Below, in pieces: positions 49,962 to 60,599 of a DNA stretch of 64,000 nt (position 1 is its first letter; the number at the start of each line of letters is the position of its first letter). The DNA is taken from contig CM035233.1 in the NCBI GenBank assembly GCA_020226215.1, positions 8,866,001 through 8,930,000 of the forward strand. Direction: 5' to 3'. Under the pieces are notes generated by a model, which was not told the origin of the DNA, made no database searches, and was given only the letters and a program-made list of their open reading frames with translations. Both the position numbers and the translations under genes were made by a program. This DNA comes from Sindora glabra. Lineage: Eukaryota > Streptophyta > Magnoliopsida > Fabales > Fabaceae.

Positions 49962-50932
49962 CTAAATGGATTCTAAAAGAAGGGTAAAGAGCATTTGGTA
50001 TGTAAATTGAAGAAATTCATATATAGTTTAAAACAAGCTTCTTAGTAATGATATATTAGGTTTCATAAGATAGTTAACTCTCTTAGATTTAAAAAGAATA
50101 GTGTAGACCATGATATTTATATGATGAATAATGTTGGCAAATTTGTAATTCTGGTTTTATACATAAATGACATTTTGTTAGTGAGCAACGACTTGAACTT
50201 GCTAATTGAGACCAAGTAATAGCTATCACATCATTTTGAAAAGATTTAATATGTTTGCTTGCTCTCATTTGTTCTCAAACATGAATATGCTTCGTATAGG
50301 TCCTAAGGTGTTCTTGACTTGTTTCAAAAGTTGTATATAGAGAAAATTTTGAAAAGATTTAATATATCTACTTGCTCTCAAGCTACTTCACCTATTCAAA
50401 CAGTTAAATTGTATATAAAGGCCTAATGTCTTCAAACTGATGAAGAAAAAGAAAAGATGGAAAATATCCTATATATTTTAGTCATAGGTAGCTTGAAAGT
50501 AGTGGGAATTAATGTATATAACATCATTTATGATATGTTAATCTCAAGATTTATGAAATAAATTTTATATTGCCATATTTGTGTACATTTTAGTTATGAC
50601 ATGTTTATAAGGATATTTAGACTTTATCTTATTATTGTGCTTATGTTATTAACATTTGTTGGATATCTTAAGCGGCTGCCAAGACCCACTATGTGTAGAG
50701 TTATACATAGTCACATCAAATTGTTTAAGTCTTATTTTGCACATGTATTGGTCAAAGAGATGTGGGTGTCTAATATGCTCCAATGCTAATATCCTTTTTG
50801 AGTATAGTATTTTATGTTATTAGATATTTATAATCTTAATTGGACTCATAAGTTTAAAAGTACTGTTTTCATATTAACATTAATCTTTGTTGTGGCCACT
50901 ATTAACAAATAATGTATTTCTAAGTGGGAGAT
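49962..50932 (+). pseudogene. Copia-B RT remainder and 3' end
   Basis: Translating through stops gives 'LVCKLKKFIYSLKQAS', 'FIILVLYINDILLVSND' (the YxDD box degraded to Y-I-N-D) and later RT/RNase H traces. A second near-copy of 'gaaaagatttaatat' at 50238 and 50350 indicates a small internal duplication. Ends at the polypurine tract 'aagtgggagat' (50922-50932). Confidence 0.75.
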
Positions 50933-51329
50933 TGTTAATAATTTTGGTGGACTATACATTATTTATTAATGAAAATGTTATTATTAATTAGGCCTTATGT
51001 GACATAATTAATAGATAATTGAGTAATTGGGCCCAATATTGATAAAATGAATATGGATCCTATAATTGATAGAATTCACAACCTCAATTGATTTATAAAT
51101 CTGAGATTTTGTGCTCTATTGGCCAAAGCCTCTTGCTTAGAAATAGAGAGACTATTGAGATAGAGATTCTCCTACACTCTTAATAATTACTAAAAATGCT
51201 TGTTTTATGGATGTAAGGTATTTATAAAATCCTAAATTACAAGAATTAATCTATCTGTAATTTTTTCCTTCCTATTATATTATAATTGAAAACCAAGATT
51301 ATATAAATTTTCTGCAAATATTTCTTGCA
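50933..51329 (+). repeat. 3' LTR of copia-B
   Basis: About 397 bp, TGTTAATAATTTTGG...TTTCTTGCA, preceded by the polypurine tract AAGTGGGAGAT. Confidence 0.85.
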
Positions 51330-52500
51330 AAAAATGCAGAAAAAATTTTGTAAAATTTCCCGGATGGCTTTAGCCTCTGCTTAGGATGCAATTTTATTAT
51401 CATATGCAAGAGCAAGACAAGGACCTTTGGGTTTCAACCCTTGAAAGGGGGTGAGAAAGAAAAAGAATGCATTTTATTTAATAATAGAAAAGTTTTTAAT
51501 TAGGATTGGTATATTGCTCTTTTTATTCAATATCAGAATATATTATCAATTTCTTCAAAGTTTTAAAATCGCTGTAAAGTCACTTGAAGTTTTAATAGTG
51601 AGGAATTTTTGTTTTCAAATTTTCTTTTAAATCACATGTAACGCTTAATATTAAATATCTTTAAAAATTCAATAAATTGTGTTTTATTTACTAAAATATT
51701 GACCACTAGCTCGACTTTGTGACATGGATGAAAGAGAAATTCCTCACTTCGTTTTCAAGACAGCCAACTGGAAAAGGAAGCTCATCGGATAAAATATCGT
51801 TGGTTGGAGCAAGAAAAAGAAGTCTCATAATATTGTGGGTCTGCATTCGTTTGTTTGTAAGTAATATTTTTGTCCGGTCTCCCCACAAGGATTAATTATA
51901 AATTCAGTAATTGATTCTGAAATTTTTTTTAAAAAAAACTTGTTTGATAGTGATTTGAAAATATTTCATAATCAATTATATGTTTATAATTCAGATGTGA
52001 AAGCAGAAGATAAGATGGATTGCAATGCCTAATTTTTTTTATCAGGATTTTTGTGTGGTAAAATTACGAACTCATACACTAAGGAATATGAAATTAAATT
52101 TAAAATTTGAAGGAAGAAAAATTTTTCAAAAAATTATAAGTATCACTTGAATAAAAAAAATTTTGACAAAATTTTTAATAAAAATGTTAACTTTTCTTTT
52201 CAAATTAATTAACATTAGAAATGATTTTTCTGAAAAATTTATTATTAATTATTAGAAAAAGTCACCATAAACATATGTGGCTTCACGGTAATAAAATGTG
52301 AATTAATATTTCTAAATCTGGCTCAGAAAAGGGCTTCAGAAACAGAAGTTACAGAAGGAAGTGAAAAAAGAGAGCTGTGCTTCATTAATTCCCAAGTCAA
52401 TGTAATAAATTAATTTTTTTTCTTTTTTTATAATTTTTTGGTTCATTAGAGGGTACCCAGCCGGAGTTGATTAATCAACCATATTAATCCCAAATCATGC
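51330..52500. repeat. Large unit, copy R4, last part
   Basis: Continues the unit after copia-B: 'ggatggctttagcc' (51363), 'gggtttcaacccttgaaag' (51429), 'cagaatatattatcaattt' (51534), 'gtgggtctgcattcg' (51836), 'gtgaaagcagaagataag' (51998) and 'catatgtggcttcacgg' (52271). Similarity to the other copies ends near 52500. No coding sequence. Confidence 0.7.
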
Positions 52501-52726
52501 TTAAATCCTGCATTACAACTTTTGATATTGATACATGAATAAATTACACCTTTCTCTTTTGAAATTTAGCATAATTATATTTGCATCCATCCTTTTTATT
52601 TTTAAAAATATATTAACATGTTTTTGATATACTCTCACTTCTTTTTTATGTTAATTTAAACATACAATCACTTTTGTTATTAAGAAAAATGACGATAATT
52701 GTAACTGGATTAAGATACTGCGGACT
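52501..52726. other. Short AT-rich spacer
   Basis: Unique-looking AT-rich DNA between the R4 unit and the Harbinger element. Nothing recognised. Confidence 0.4.
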
Positions 52727-52747
52727 CGTTTGGTTCGCAACAACTAT
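52727..52747 (+). repeat. Probable 5' terminal repeat of a PIF/Harbinger element
   Basis: 'ggactcgtttggttcgcaac' resembles the G-rich 'GG..(C/G)TGTTTGGTTC' ends typical of plant PIF/Harbinger elements and lies upstream of a transposase of that family. A diverged direct copy follows at about 52786 ('gttgtttggttgcac'). I found no inverted partner before the window end and cannot confirm a TTA/TAA target duplication. Confidence 0.5.
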
Positions 52748-53002
52748 GTGAGAAATTGGAGTTCCCAGGAAATGACCGACCATCGAGTTGTTTGGTTGCA
52801 CAAATGGGAGGAAATGGATCTTTCCGGGAACTTGTATTTCCCATAAAACACAGGAGGTCACTTACCCACCCCCCTCGGTAAGTTTTATTGCCTGTGTTTT
52901 CAATTAATTTATAGACAAAAATGATCCTGTTAGAATTACTTAATACCAATTTTGCCCTTATAATTTAAATATCAGGGTTCACTTCTTCGTGTATGTTGTT
53001 GT

Positions 53003-53216
53003 TTCTCGAGCATCTCCTGTCGCCTCTCAACCCTAGCAGCAGTCTCCGGCAATGGTACTGGCGATTTCTAGTTCTCGAGCTTCTGCCATCTCCTCTAAAC
53101 CCTAGCAACAGTTCCCGGCAACGGCACTATCGAATACAAGTAAGCCTTGATGACCTTGCTCATTATATTTCCTCTTTTTGTATTAAGTAAGCCTTGATGA
53201 CCTTGCTCATACAGTT
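53003..53216 (+). repeat. Duplicated 5' leader of the Harbinger transposase
   Basis: Two successive internal duplications. A 69-bp one ('ctcgagcatctcctgtcgcc' at 53005; 'ctcgagcttctgccatctcc' at 53074) contains 'aaccctagcarcag' in each copy. A second, shorter one ('taagccttgatgaccttgct') occurs at 53141 and 53188, just before the ATG. Confidence 0.75.
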
Positions 53217-54628
53217 ATGACTCGCTTACCGTTGAGTAAAAAGAAGAAGATTGCTACTACATGTATTGTGTTATACACACAGATCATGCTCATCTTTTTG
53301 GAGGCTATTTCTGAATTCTTATATCTTCTGTCCTTTTTGGACATTAGATTGCCTACTCCTATATCCTATATATTTGACAGTTGTGCTGAAGAAAGGTATT
53401 ATGCTAGGCTTTTAAATCTCAGGCCAATGATTCAAGAAAGTGACTTAGCATGCTTGGACAACCTTAGGATGAATAAAGCCTATTTTTCTAAGTTATGTGA
53501 TATGCTTAGAGATGTCGGTAAGTTACAAGGAAATAGGAATACTAGTTTAGAGGAGATGGTTGCTTTATTTCTATTCACACTTTCTCATGACATAAAAAAT
53601 TGAAGAACTTAATTGTATTTTAGGAGAAGTGGTGAGACAATATCTAGGCACTTCAATTCAATTCTCCTCGCTGTTCTTAGATGCCATGATATTCTACTAA
53701 AGAAACCTGAGCCAGTGACTGAGAATTGCCAAGATGAGAGGTGGAAATGGTTTAAGGTAATACCATATTTTTAGGAAGATTAGATGAATGTGTAAATATT
53801 TATAAATATATACAGTATCTATTAACAAGTTATATATATACACACTGCAGAATTGCTTAGGTGCTTTAGATGGAAGTCATATTAAGGTTCGTGTTGGGGA
53901 TAAAGATAAAGCTAGATTCAGGAATAAAAAAGGAGAACTCACCACTAATGTGTTAGCTGCTTGCACCCGGGATTTGCAATTTATTTATATATTGCCTGGT
54001 TGGGAAGGGTCCGCACATAACAATAAAGTGTTTCGAGATGCACTTTCTAGGAAAAATGCTTTGACAGTTCCACAAGGTAACACCATAGGTACCTTGACAT
54101 TACTCAATCTGAACCAAGGAGCTTATTTGAGATGAAAGTACTTAACACTTATATTGGTTAATTATAGGCAACTACTATTTGTGTGATGCCGGATACATGA
54201 ATTGTGAGGGTTTCCTAACACCATTTAGAGGCCAGACATATCATCTAAGTGTGTGAAAGAGTGGTGCTCAACCAGTATTTGCTGAGGAATATTTTAATAT
54301 GAAGCATTCTCAAGCAAGAAATATTATCGAGATGTGTTTTGGATTGTTAAAAATGAGATGGGGTATTCTAAGATGTACAACTTGGTACCCTAGGAGAACC
54401 GTGGGTAGAATTATCTTGGCTTGCACATTGATGCATAATTTCATTCGAACATACAGGAGTGTGGATCCCATGGAGCCGTTGCTTGTGGATGGTGAAGAAG
54501 AAGACAATGGTGAACTTAATATTAGGATTATGGAATCTAGTGTTGCATGGACTACCTTCAGACGTGATCTTGCCAATGAGATGTACAATGCATGGTTACA
54601 TGACACCACATCATTGAACAGGATTTAG
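53217..54628 (+). pseudogene. PIF/Harbinger (DDE_Tnp_4) transposase pseudogene
   Basis: Three exons can be joined in phase: 53217-53756, 53851-54076 and 54168-54628, with GT-AG introns (donor 'aag|gtaata', acceptor 'ctgcag'; donor 'cacaag|gtaaca', acceptor 'attatag'). Exon 1 has 'FRRSGETISRHFNSILLAVL', the usual HARBI1-like N-terminal helix-turn-helix region. The DDE triad is visible: GALDGSHIKV (exon 2), YLCDAGYMN and ARNIIEMCFGLLKMRWGIL (exon 3), and 'DGEEEDNGE' lies near the C-terminus. In-frame stops are TGA 53601, TAA 53610 and TGA 54254 (expected Trp). It would have cut and moved the element, acting with the Myb-like partner downstream. It is certainly broken, and the sequence is close enough to consensus to be a fairly recent loss. 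Confidence 0.93.
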
Positions 54629-54853
54629 CAAAAACTATGTAGCGTGTTTCAGTTGTATTGCATTTATGGATTGGTAGACAGTATATACTTTATTCTTGTA
54701 TTATTTTTATCTGAATTTGTAATAAGACGGGAGTAATGACTTCATTTTTTATTAACCTAGTAGTATGATCATCCTAAATTGCTAAATCATGAGCAGAATG
54801 CCGCTCTAACGAATTTCTATATTTCCTCTCTCTCTATTTTTCCTTCTTCATAG

Positions 54854-55934
54854 ATGAGTCAACCAAAAGCTCAAAGAAATGCTAACCAAGGTGGTGAAGG
54901 TGCGAACCCATCTAGAGGATGCACAAGATGAGGAAGCGCTGAGGATCGTGCTCTAATTAGTGCAATGATGGATCTTGTGGAGCTGGGTGGTTGGAAAACG
55001 GACAATGGTCAGTTCAAGAATGATACTTATAACAGGTTGGAATAACTTATGGATTAGAAGATTCCTGGGTGTGGTATGAAGGCTAAACCATACATCGAGT
55101 CCCGTATCAAGTATTTGAGGAATCAATATAATGCTATTGTGGAGATACTTGGTCCAGCTACCAGCGGATTTGGATGGAATGATGAAGAGAAGTTCGTAAC
55201 TTGCTCAAAATCAGTCTAGGATGAATGGATGAAGGTAATTTTTTATATTTTGCTTTTTCTTCTATGCACATAAGTGTGTCTGTGTATATTTGTATTTATC
55301 GGTGATAGCTTTTAAAGTTTTACCTTATCTCATTATGTTTTCCTTTCTTTTATGCTAGAGCCACAAAAATGCTGTAGGGTTAAGAAACAAGCCATTTCCT
55401 TTTTTTGATGATTTAGCCAAAATATTCGGGAAGGATAGAGCCATTGGAGACGAGGCTGTAAATCCACAAGATGCATTAGAGGAAGATGAAGTCAGGGATA
55501 GAGAAGAAGAGGAGCAAGAGGAAAATGTTCTTGCCTTTTCTGTTGAGGACACTTACCCAGTCCCTCCATGTGCCCCGATGGAAACTTCTTCCTCAACCAC
55601 CCCACTAAACCGTAGGTCAAAAAAGGCAAAGATAGATAATTTAGAAGTTTTGAGAAAATTCTCTTCTAGATTTGCACGAATGAGTGATGTGATGGAGGAT
55701 GCAAGTAAACATATAGGTCGCTTGGCTTCTTGTTTCTAACATGAATTTGATTCTGCGGGGAGAAGGATGCAAGTGACTAATGAGATTGTGAAGATTGATG
55801 GGTTAACTCCTACCCAAGTTATGAATGTGGCAAGGAAAATTGCTCTCAACCACCTAGAAGTTGATTTCTTTTTTAGCCTTCTAGAAGAGTTCAGAGTTGC
55901 TTATGTGCATGGTTTGTTACTTCCAAATCAGTGA
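54854..55934 (+). pseudogene. Harbinger-associated Myb/SANT-like (Myb_DNA-bind_3) pseudogene
   Basis: Two exons: 54854-55234 and 55359-55934, with a GT-AG intron. It starts MSQPKAQRNANQGGEGA. The Myb/SANT-like part includes 'DRALISAMMDLVELGGWKTD' (first part), 'KPYIESRIKYLRNQYNAIVE' and 'ATSGFGWNDEEKFV'. Exon 2 begins 'SHKNAVGLRNKPFPFFDDLA', typical of the family, then an acidic tract 'DREEEEQEEN', a basic 'RRSKKAKID' (possible nuclear signal) and a C-terminal helical part. In PIF/Harbinger elements such a protein helps the transposase enter the nucleus and bind DNA. Five stops: TGA 54929, TAA 55043, TAG 55055, TAG 55217 and TAA 55737. All are one transition away from Arg, Gln, Gln, Trp and Gln. 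Confidence 0.92.
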
Positions 55935-56204
55935 AGTTATAGGAAAAGTAGTAGTCAATAGGACCTATGTTGTTGAACTTCTGTATGTGGACCTATTTTT
56001 TGGACACTTATTTGACATCAGATCCCATAATGTATTAGATGATGTGGCTTCTGGTTAAATCATGAGCAACTAAACTGGGTTTCCTAAAGCTTTTGGTAGA
56101 ATATAATAGTACATTATTTTTTTTTCTCATGGCAATTCCATTAATACTCCTGTAGTACAGCTCAGTTCATTTCGTGCATTATTGAATGCTCATGATTACA
56201 CATT
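55935..56204. other. Spacer after the Myb-like pseudogene
   Basis: Probable 3' flank of the Harbinger element. No terminal inverted repeat, no frame. It leads directly into palindrome array 2, which may have replaced or separated the element's 3' end. Confidence 0.4.
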
Positions 56205-58020
56205 ATCTTGGATGTTACTGTTTTGGACGAAAACAGTAACACGAAGAATGCAACCCATTGTAGTGTGAGAGAAACATGTTTATAGCTGAGGGTCTGTGCA
56301 TTGTTAAATGGCTAATTCGCCTGAGAAAGCAGGCTAACCATCTGCATGTTACTGTTTTGGTAGGAAACAGTAACATCATTGGGGATGCTTAATCCTGGGT
56401 CTTAGGGGTTATGGTTGGCTGGAGGTCAGTTATGATTGGTTATTGACGTCGTTTGAAAGGTTCCTGTCTAGATTATATCCAAGAAACCTCTTCATATGCG
56501 ATGTTACAGTTTTGGTGGGAAATAGTGACATCTACGGGGATGCTTAGTTCTGAGTCTGAGTGGTTGTTTATGTCACTTGACAAGTCCCTCTCAGGATAAG
56601 CAACAAGAAACGTCTATATATGCGATGTTACTGTTTTGGTGGGAAACAGTAACATCATCGGGGATGCTTAGTCCTGGGTCCTGGGGGTTATGGTTGGCTG
56701 GAGGTCAGTTATGGGTGGTTATTGACGTCGCTTGAAAGGTTCCTATGTAGATTATATTCAAGAAACATCTGCCTATGTGATGTTACTGTTTTGGTGAGAA
56801 ACAGTAATATTATCGGGGATGCTTAGTCCTGGGTCCTGGGGGTTATGGTTGGATGGAGGTCAGTTCTGGGTGGATATTCATGTCACTTGACAGGTTTCTA
56901 TCCTGATTATATCCAATAAACGTCTTCGTATATGATGTTACTGTTTTGGTTGAAAACAGTAACATCATCCAGCCTGCTGGGCATTAAGCCCTGGAGGTTA
57001 TGGTCGGTTGGAGGTCGGGTATGGGTGGTTATTCATGAAGCTTGATAGTTTCTTGTCCGGATTATATCAAAGAAACGTCTATATATACGATGTTACTGTT
57101 TTGGTAGGAAACAGTAACATCATCGGGGATGCTTAGTCGTGGGTCCTGAGGGTTATGGTTGGCTAGAAGTCGGTTGTGGGTGGTTATTGACATCGCTTGA
57201 AAGGTTCCTATCCAGATTATATCCAAGAAACCTCTTCATATGCGATGTTACTATTTTGGTGGGAAATAGTAACATCATCGAGGATGCTTAGTCCTAGGTC
57301 CTGGGGGTTATGGTTGGTTGGAGGTCGGTTTTGGGTGGATATTCATGTCACTTGACAGGTTTCTATCCTGATTATATCCAATAAACGTCTTCGTATATGA
57401 TGTTACTATTTTGGTCGAAAATAGTAACATCGTCCAGCCTGCTGGGTATTGAGCCTTGGAGGTTATGGTCGGCTAGAGGTCGGGTATGGGTGGTTATTCA
57501 TGAAGCTTGATAGTTTCCTGTCCGGATTATATCAAAGAAACATCTATATATGCAATGTTACTATTTTGGTGGGAAACAGTAACATCATCGGGGATGCTTA
57601 GTCCTGGGTTGTGGGGGTTATGGTCGACTGGAGGTCTTGTATGGGTGGTTATTCATGAAACTTGACAGTTTCCTATCCGGATTATATCCAAGAAACGTAT
57701 ATATATGAGATGTTACTATTTTGGTGGGAAACAGTAATATCATTGGGGATGCTTAGTCCTAAGTCTGAGTGGTTGTGCATGTCATTTAACAAGTTCCTCT
57801 CAGGATAAGAACCAAGAAAATACAGTTTATGTGATGTTACTGTTTTGGTCGGAAACAGTAACACCCAGGAAACTGGCCCGTGTGCGTGTGAGAGGTGCAT
57901 GTCCAATCGATGATGACTGTTTCAAAGATTATCCTTTGTTCATACTAACATTGGTGGTAGGTCTTACGAGTAGTACTGCACAACTGGATGTTACTGCATC
58001 CGTTAAAAAGAAGTAACATC
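56205..58020. repeat. Palindrome-bearing tandem array 2 (155-bp units, 465-bp higher-order pattern)
   Basis: Thirteen palindromes begin at 56214, 56348, 56503, 56627, 56782, 56938, 57092, 57247, 57402, 57557, 57712, 57836 and 57990 (the last degenerate). Most spacings are 154-156 bp; two are 124 bp. The core is TGTTACTGTTT-TGGTGGG-AAACAGTAACA, followed by 'tcatcggggatgcttagtcc', 'gggggttatggttgg', 'ggaggtc' and 'attatatccaagaaac'. Every third unit (56938, 57402) carries 'ccagcctgctggg' instead of 'cggggatgc', and matching units repeat 464-465 bp apart. The array is GC-richer than most of the window. Non-coding. Confidence 0.95.
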
Positions 58021-58084
58021 AATACAGGTGTTCGTAATTCATATAGCAACCTGATGTCTGAGTGCTAACATAAACTGGATATAA

Positions 58085-58285
58085 GATTAAACTGTACAGA
58101 AGAATTACATTTACAATTGAGTTATATATTCTCTAGGAACAACTTCAGCTAGGAACACTGAGAAGAATTACATTTACAACTGTACAGAAGATTAAACTGT
58201 ACAGAAGAATTACATTTACAAAAGAATTGCATTTACAGAAGAATTGCATTTACAATTGAGTTATACATTTACAATTACATAATCT
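58085..58285. repeat. Short tandem motif downstream of the Ulp1-like gene
   Basis: 'agaattacatttaca' and variants recur at least five times, mixed with 'ctgtacaga' and 'ttgagttata'. Lies in the probable 3' flank of the minus-strand pseudogene. Simple local duplication. Confidence 0.8.
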
Positions 58286-58312
58286 GGATATGTATGTGCA
58301 AATTAATCAACT

Positions 58313-59037
58313 TCATCTAGGAACACTAAAATCCTGGAGGAATTTAGTAACTAATTTTGCTCTGTATTTTCTCACTTCCTCCAACGAAAATTGTTCCTGA
58401 AATTCTTTATTGCTGAATATATTCTCCATATGGAAGCATACGAAAATCCCGCAGTCTTGCCTGGAAAATAGTAACGAGTTAATTTGGTACCTACTAGACA
58501 TGTTAACATTGGATAAGAAAAAAACTTGCTACTTACAATGCTTCTTCCTGTTGAGGAGACCGTTCATATGATATTATCTCAAAAGGTGGACCTGCGGTGG
58601 CTGGTTCCACCCTCCTATCCAATCCACCCTGTGCAAGGACTTCACTCATCTTTTTCTCGTAATAGTCCTTCTGTTATTACATACGAGAGTTAACAACGTT
58701 GTCTTTTGTGAGTATGATATGTTGCTATCTCTGATGGAAAGAGTAACGTCAATAAGATAACAAGGTATTTAATATCACTCACCACCATTGTGGCATCACG
58801 AAAGTAAGGATCTGGTGTCCCCTCTCTTCTCGGTCGCATCGAGTTATAGTGTGTCCATCTGCGCTCTTTATTATCTAGGACGAGAAGTGTGAAGTGGTTG
58901 GGGTTTGTGAAGTCATTCATGCCCGTGGAATTCACTGGGAAGATAACAACATTTACAGCTATTGCCTCTTCCATATGTACATCGAATTTGTATTGCCTGG
59001 CTTCCTGGAGTAACTTGACGTCGCTCACAATGTAAGA
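58313..59037 (-). pseudogene. Ulp1 peptidase catalytic exons
   Basis: Three exons (59037-58783, 58670-58537, 58460-58313) join without a stop. Exon 1: 'AIAVNVVIFPVNSTG', then catalytic His in NPNHFTLLVLD, then RRWTHYNSMRPRREGTPDPY. Exon 2: 'KDYYEKKMSEVLAQGG'. Exon 3: ALQDCGIFVCFHMEN with the oxyanion-hole Gln and catalytic Cys, ending KFLQDFSVPR. The position that is Asp in yeast Ulp1 and SENPs (Y-D-S) is Asn here (HYNS). Family role: cleavage of SUMO or related ubiquitin-like conjugates. This module is the best preserved part of the gene. Confidence 0.9.
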
Positions 59038-59118
59038 CTGTCAATATAGTTTTAAACTAAGTCAGAATCAATGCTGCCTTCTGTGATACATATATGGGAA
59101 ATGGAATCAGAATCTTAC

Positions 59119-59439
59119 CCAGCAACAGTTGTCGAATACAAATATCTTCCTTTCACTGTTCGTGGAAGCCAGGCTCAGTGTGTAGGCTTGGTCATCTATG
59201 ATTTGCATTGATTGTTTAGTTCTTGTTGGATGATTGATAAGGGTGGCATCTCTATTCCTGTTACTGTTTAGTGAAGAAACAGTAATAAGCATAGAGATGT
59301 GATTAAAGATAAAACAATAGTGCGTTTAAACGATCAGATGATACATACATTGTTTGTGATTGACATGTCCTTCATGACTCCCACCAAATCCTCAAATGTT
59401 ATGAACAAACCCTGCTCGGGGATTGACCAGACAAACATA
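59119..59439 (-). pseudogene. Two linker exons upstream of the peptidase
   Basis: Exon 59439-59349 reads MFVWSIPEQGLFITFEDL and continues to ITNN before GTATGT. Exon 59257-59119 reads NRDATLINHPTRTKQS through FVFDNCCW before GTAAGA. The intron between them ends inside a palindrome copy (59259-59290). The two exons do not join in phase at any AG I can see, so a small indel is likely. Confidence 0.75.
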
Positions 59440-59534
59440 CTGCATATGGTGATTTGGCAAAGGGATTAGATTGGCGATAGGAAAAACTTTCTAGTAAATG
59501 CAAAGCATTCAGAAGAAAATAGGACATGACTTAC

Positions 59535-60431
59535 TGTGGATCTCCTGCCAATTTTAATTGCACCATCTTACTCCTGACATCTTGGGTCAGGTATTTTGTA
59601 GTTGGAAACTTTGTAGTGTTCGATGCCTTTAGTGTCTACTTTTTCTTTGTTTTATCTGCTGGTGTGTCATCTTCAATTATAACAGGGGCCTCTTTACTCT
59701 GCCCGTAGACCTCCTCAGCAGTTGCTATATGTTGACGTGCACATATTTGTCTCGTTCATTTTTTCAACGGACCCGAGTACGTGAACTCCTCATCCCATTT
59801 TATTTTTCTTGGTTTTTTTTATATCTGTTATCATGAAGCGCTGTTTTGCCTTATCCATACGTTGCTCATCAGCTCTAGTGGTTTGTACCTCATCTTGTTC
59901 AACCACCTGCACAATTTGTTCTGACAGTTGTGCATTGAGCTGTTTATTATGATTTTCCAAACTCTCGTTGAGCGCCCTGAGATTTTCTACCTCACTTGTT
60001 GCTGTGGACAATTGCTTCTGTAGCTGGGCGTTATCGTGTTTGAGTATAACAATTATCCCTGCGTTTTCTTCTGTCCGTTGTTCTGACTCCTGAAGTTTCT
60101 TAGCGAGGGATGTCAACTCATCCTTCAATTTGAGTATTTCTATGTTTGCACTGAAGAGTTGATCCCTGAGCCGTAGGAGTTCATCGTTATTTTTTTGCTG
60201 TTGCTCCTTCTGGGACAGTGCAATATCGACAAATTGGTCCAGCTTTATTGCCCGAGATTGGATCACGTACTGGGCCGATGTTGTCTCAGTATCGCCCTCC
60301 GAATCCTCTAATTGGGAGGGTGTGTCATGTGATTTTATTTTTTTAACAAATTCAATTAAACATAAATTTGTTTCTTCTGTGTAGAGGATGTCGTATTCAT
60401 ATACAGTGGGCTCAATTTCTCTGTTTATGAC
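59535..60431 (-). pseudogene. Coiled-coil exon of the Ulp1-like gene
   Basis: Begins VINREIEPTVYEYDILYTEE. From about residue 75 it is a long heptad-rich coiled coil: 'RLRDQLFSANIEILKLKDEL', 'SLAKKLQESEQRTEENAG', 'AQLQKQLSTATSEVENLRAL' and 'SLENHNKQLNAQLSEQ'. It ends in the first frame with KKTKKNKMG-stop. Shifting the frame by one continues as KWDEEFTYSGPLKK, with TGA and later TAG interrupting 'EVYGQSKEAPVIIEDD' and 'DVRSKMVQLKLAGDPH', which meets the donor GTAAGT in phase with the next exon. Confidence 0.85.
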
Positions 60432-60599
60432 CTGAAGCATAACATTATTTCATCTGTTAGTGTGGGAAATGGGCATATTACTATTTCGCTAAGAAACAGA
60501 AATATGAAAATAAAGGACAAAGTTTCAGCGTAACAATAAGCATGGGAGCATGTTACGTGGAAACCCTAACACAATATCAATGAAGGGAAAAAAATTGAT

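Larger units (their letters stand above)
44310..51329 (+). mobile_element. Copia-B: degenerate Ty1/copia element, 7.0 kb, with nested solo LTR
   Basis: LTRs of about 0.4 kb lie at 44310-44736 and 50933-51329. Flanking 5-mers are GAAAA (44305-44309) and AAAAA (51330-51334), one mismatch apart, and the host unit continues after them ('tgcagaaaaaatttt'; compare the empty site near 16850). A PBS and polypurine tract are present. Integrase and RT can be read only through many stops. A solo LTR interrupts RT at 48324-49956. Sister copy of copia-A. Confidence 0.88.

Noticed and set aside
56205..58020. CRISPR-like regular palindromic repeats with spacers
   Set aside because: The 'spacers' are themselves repeated between units, the palindromes vary, and the context is a eukaryotic genome with introns and retrotransposons. 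This is a tandem satellite-like array.
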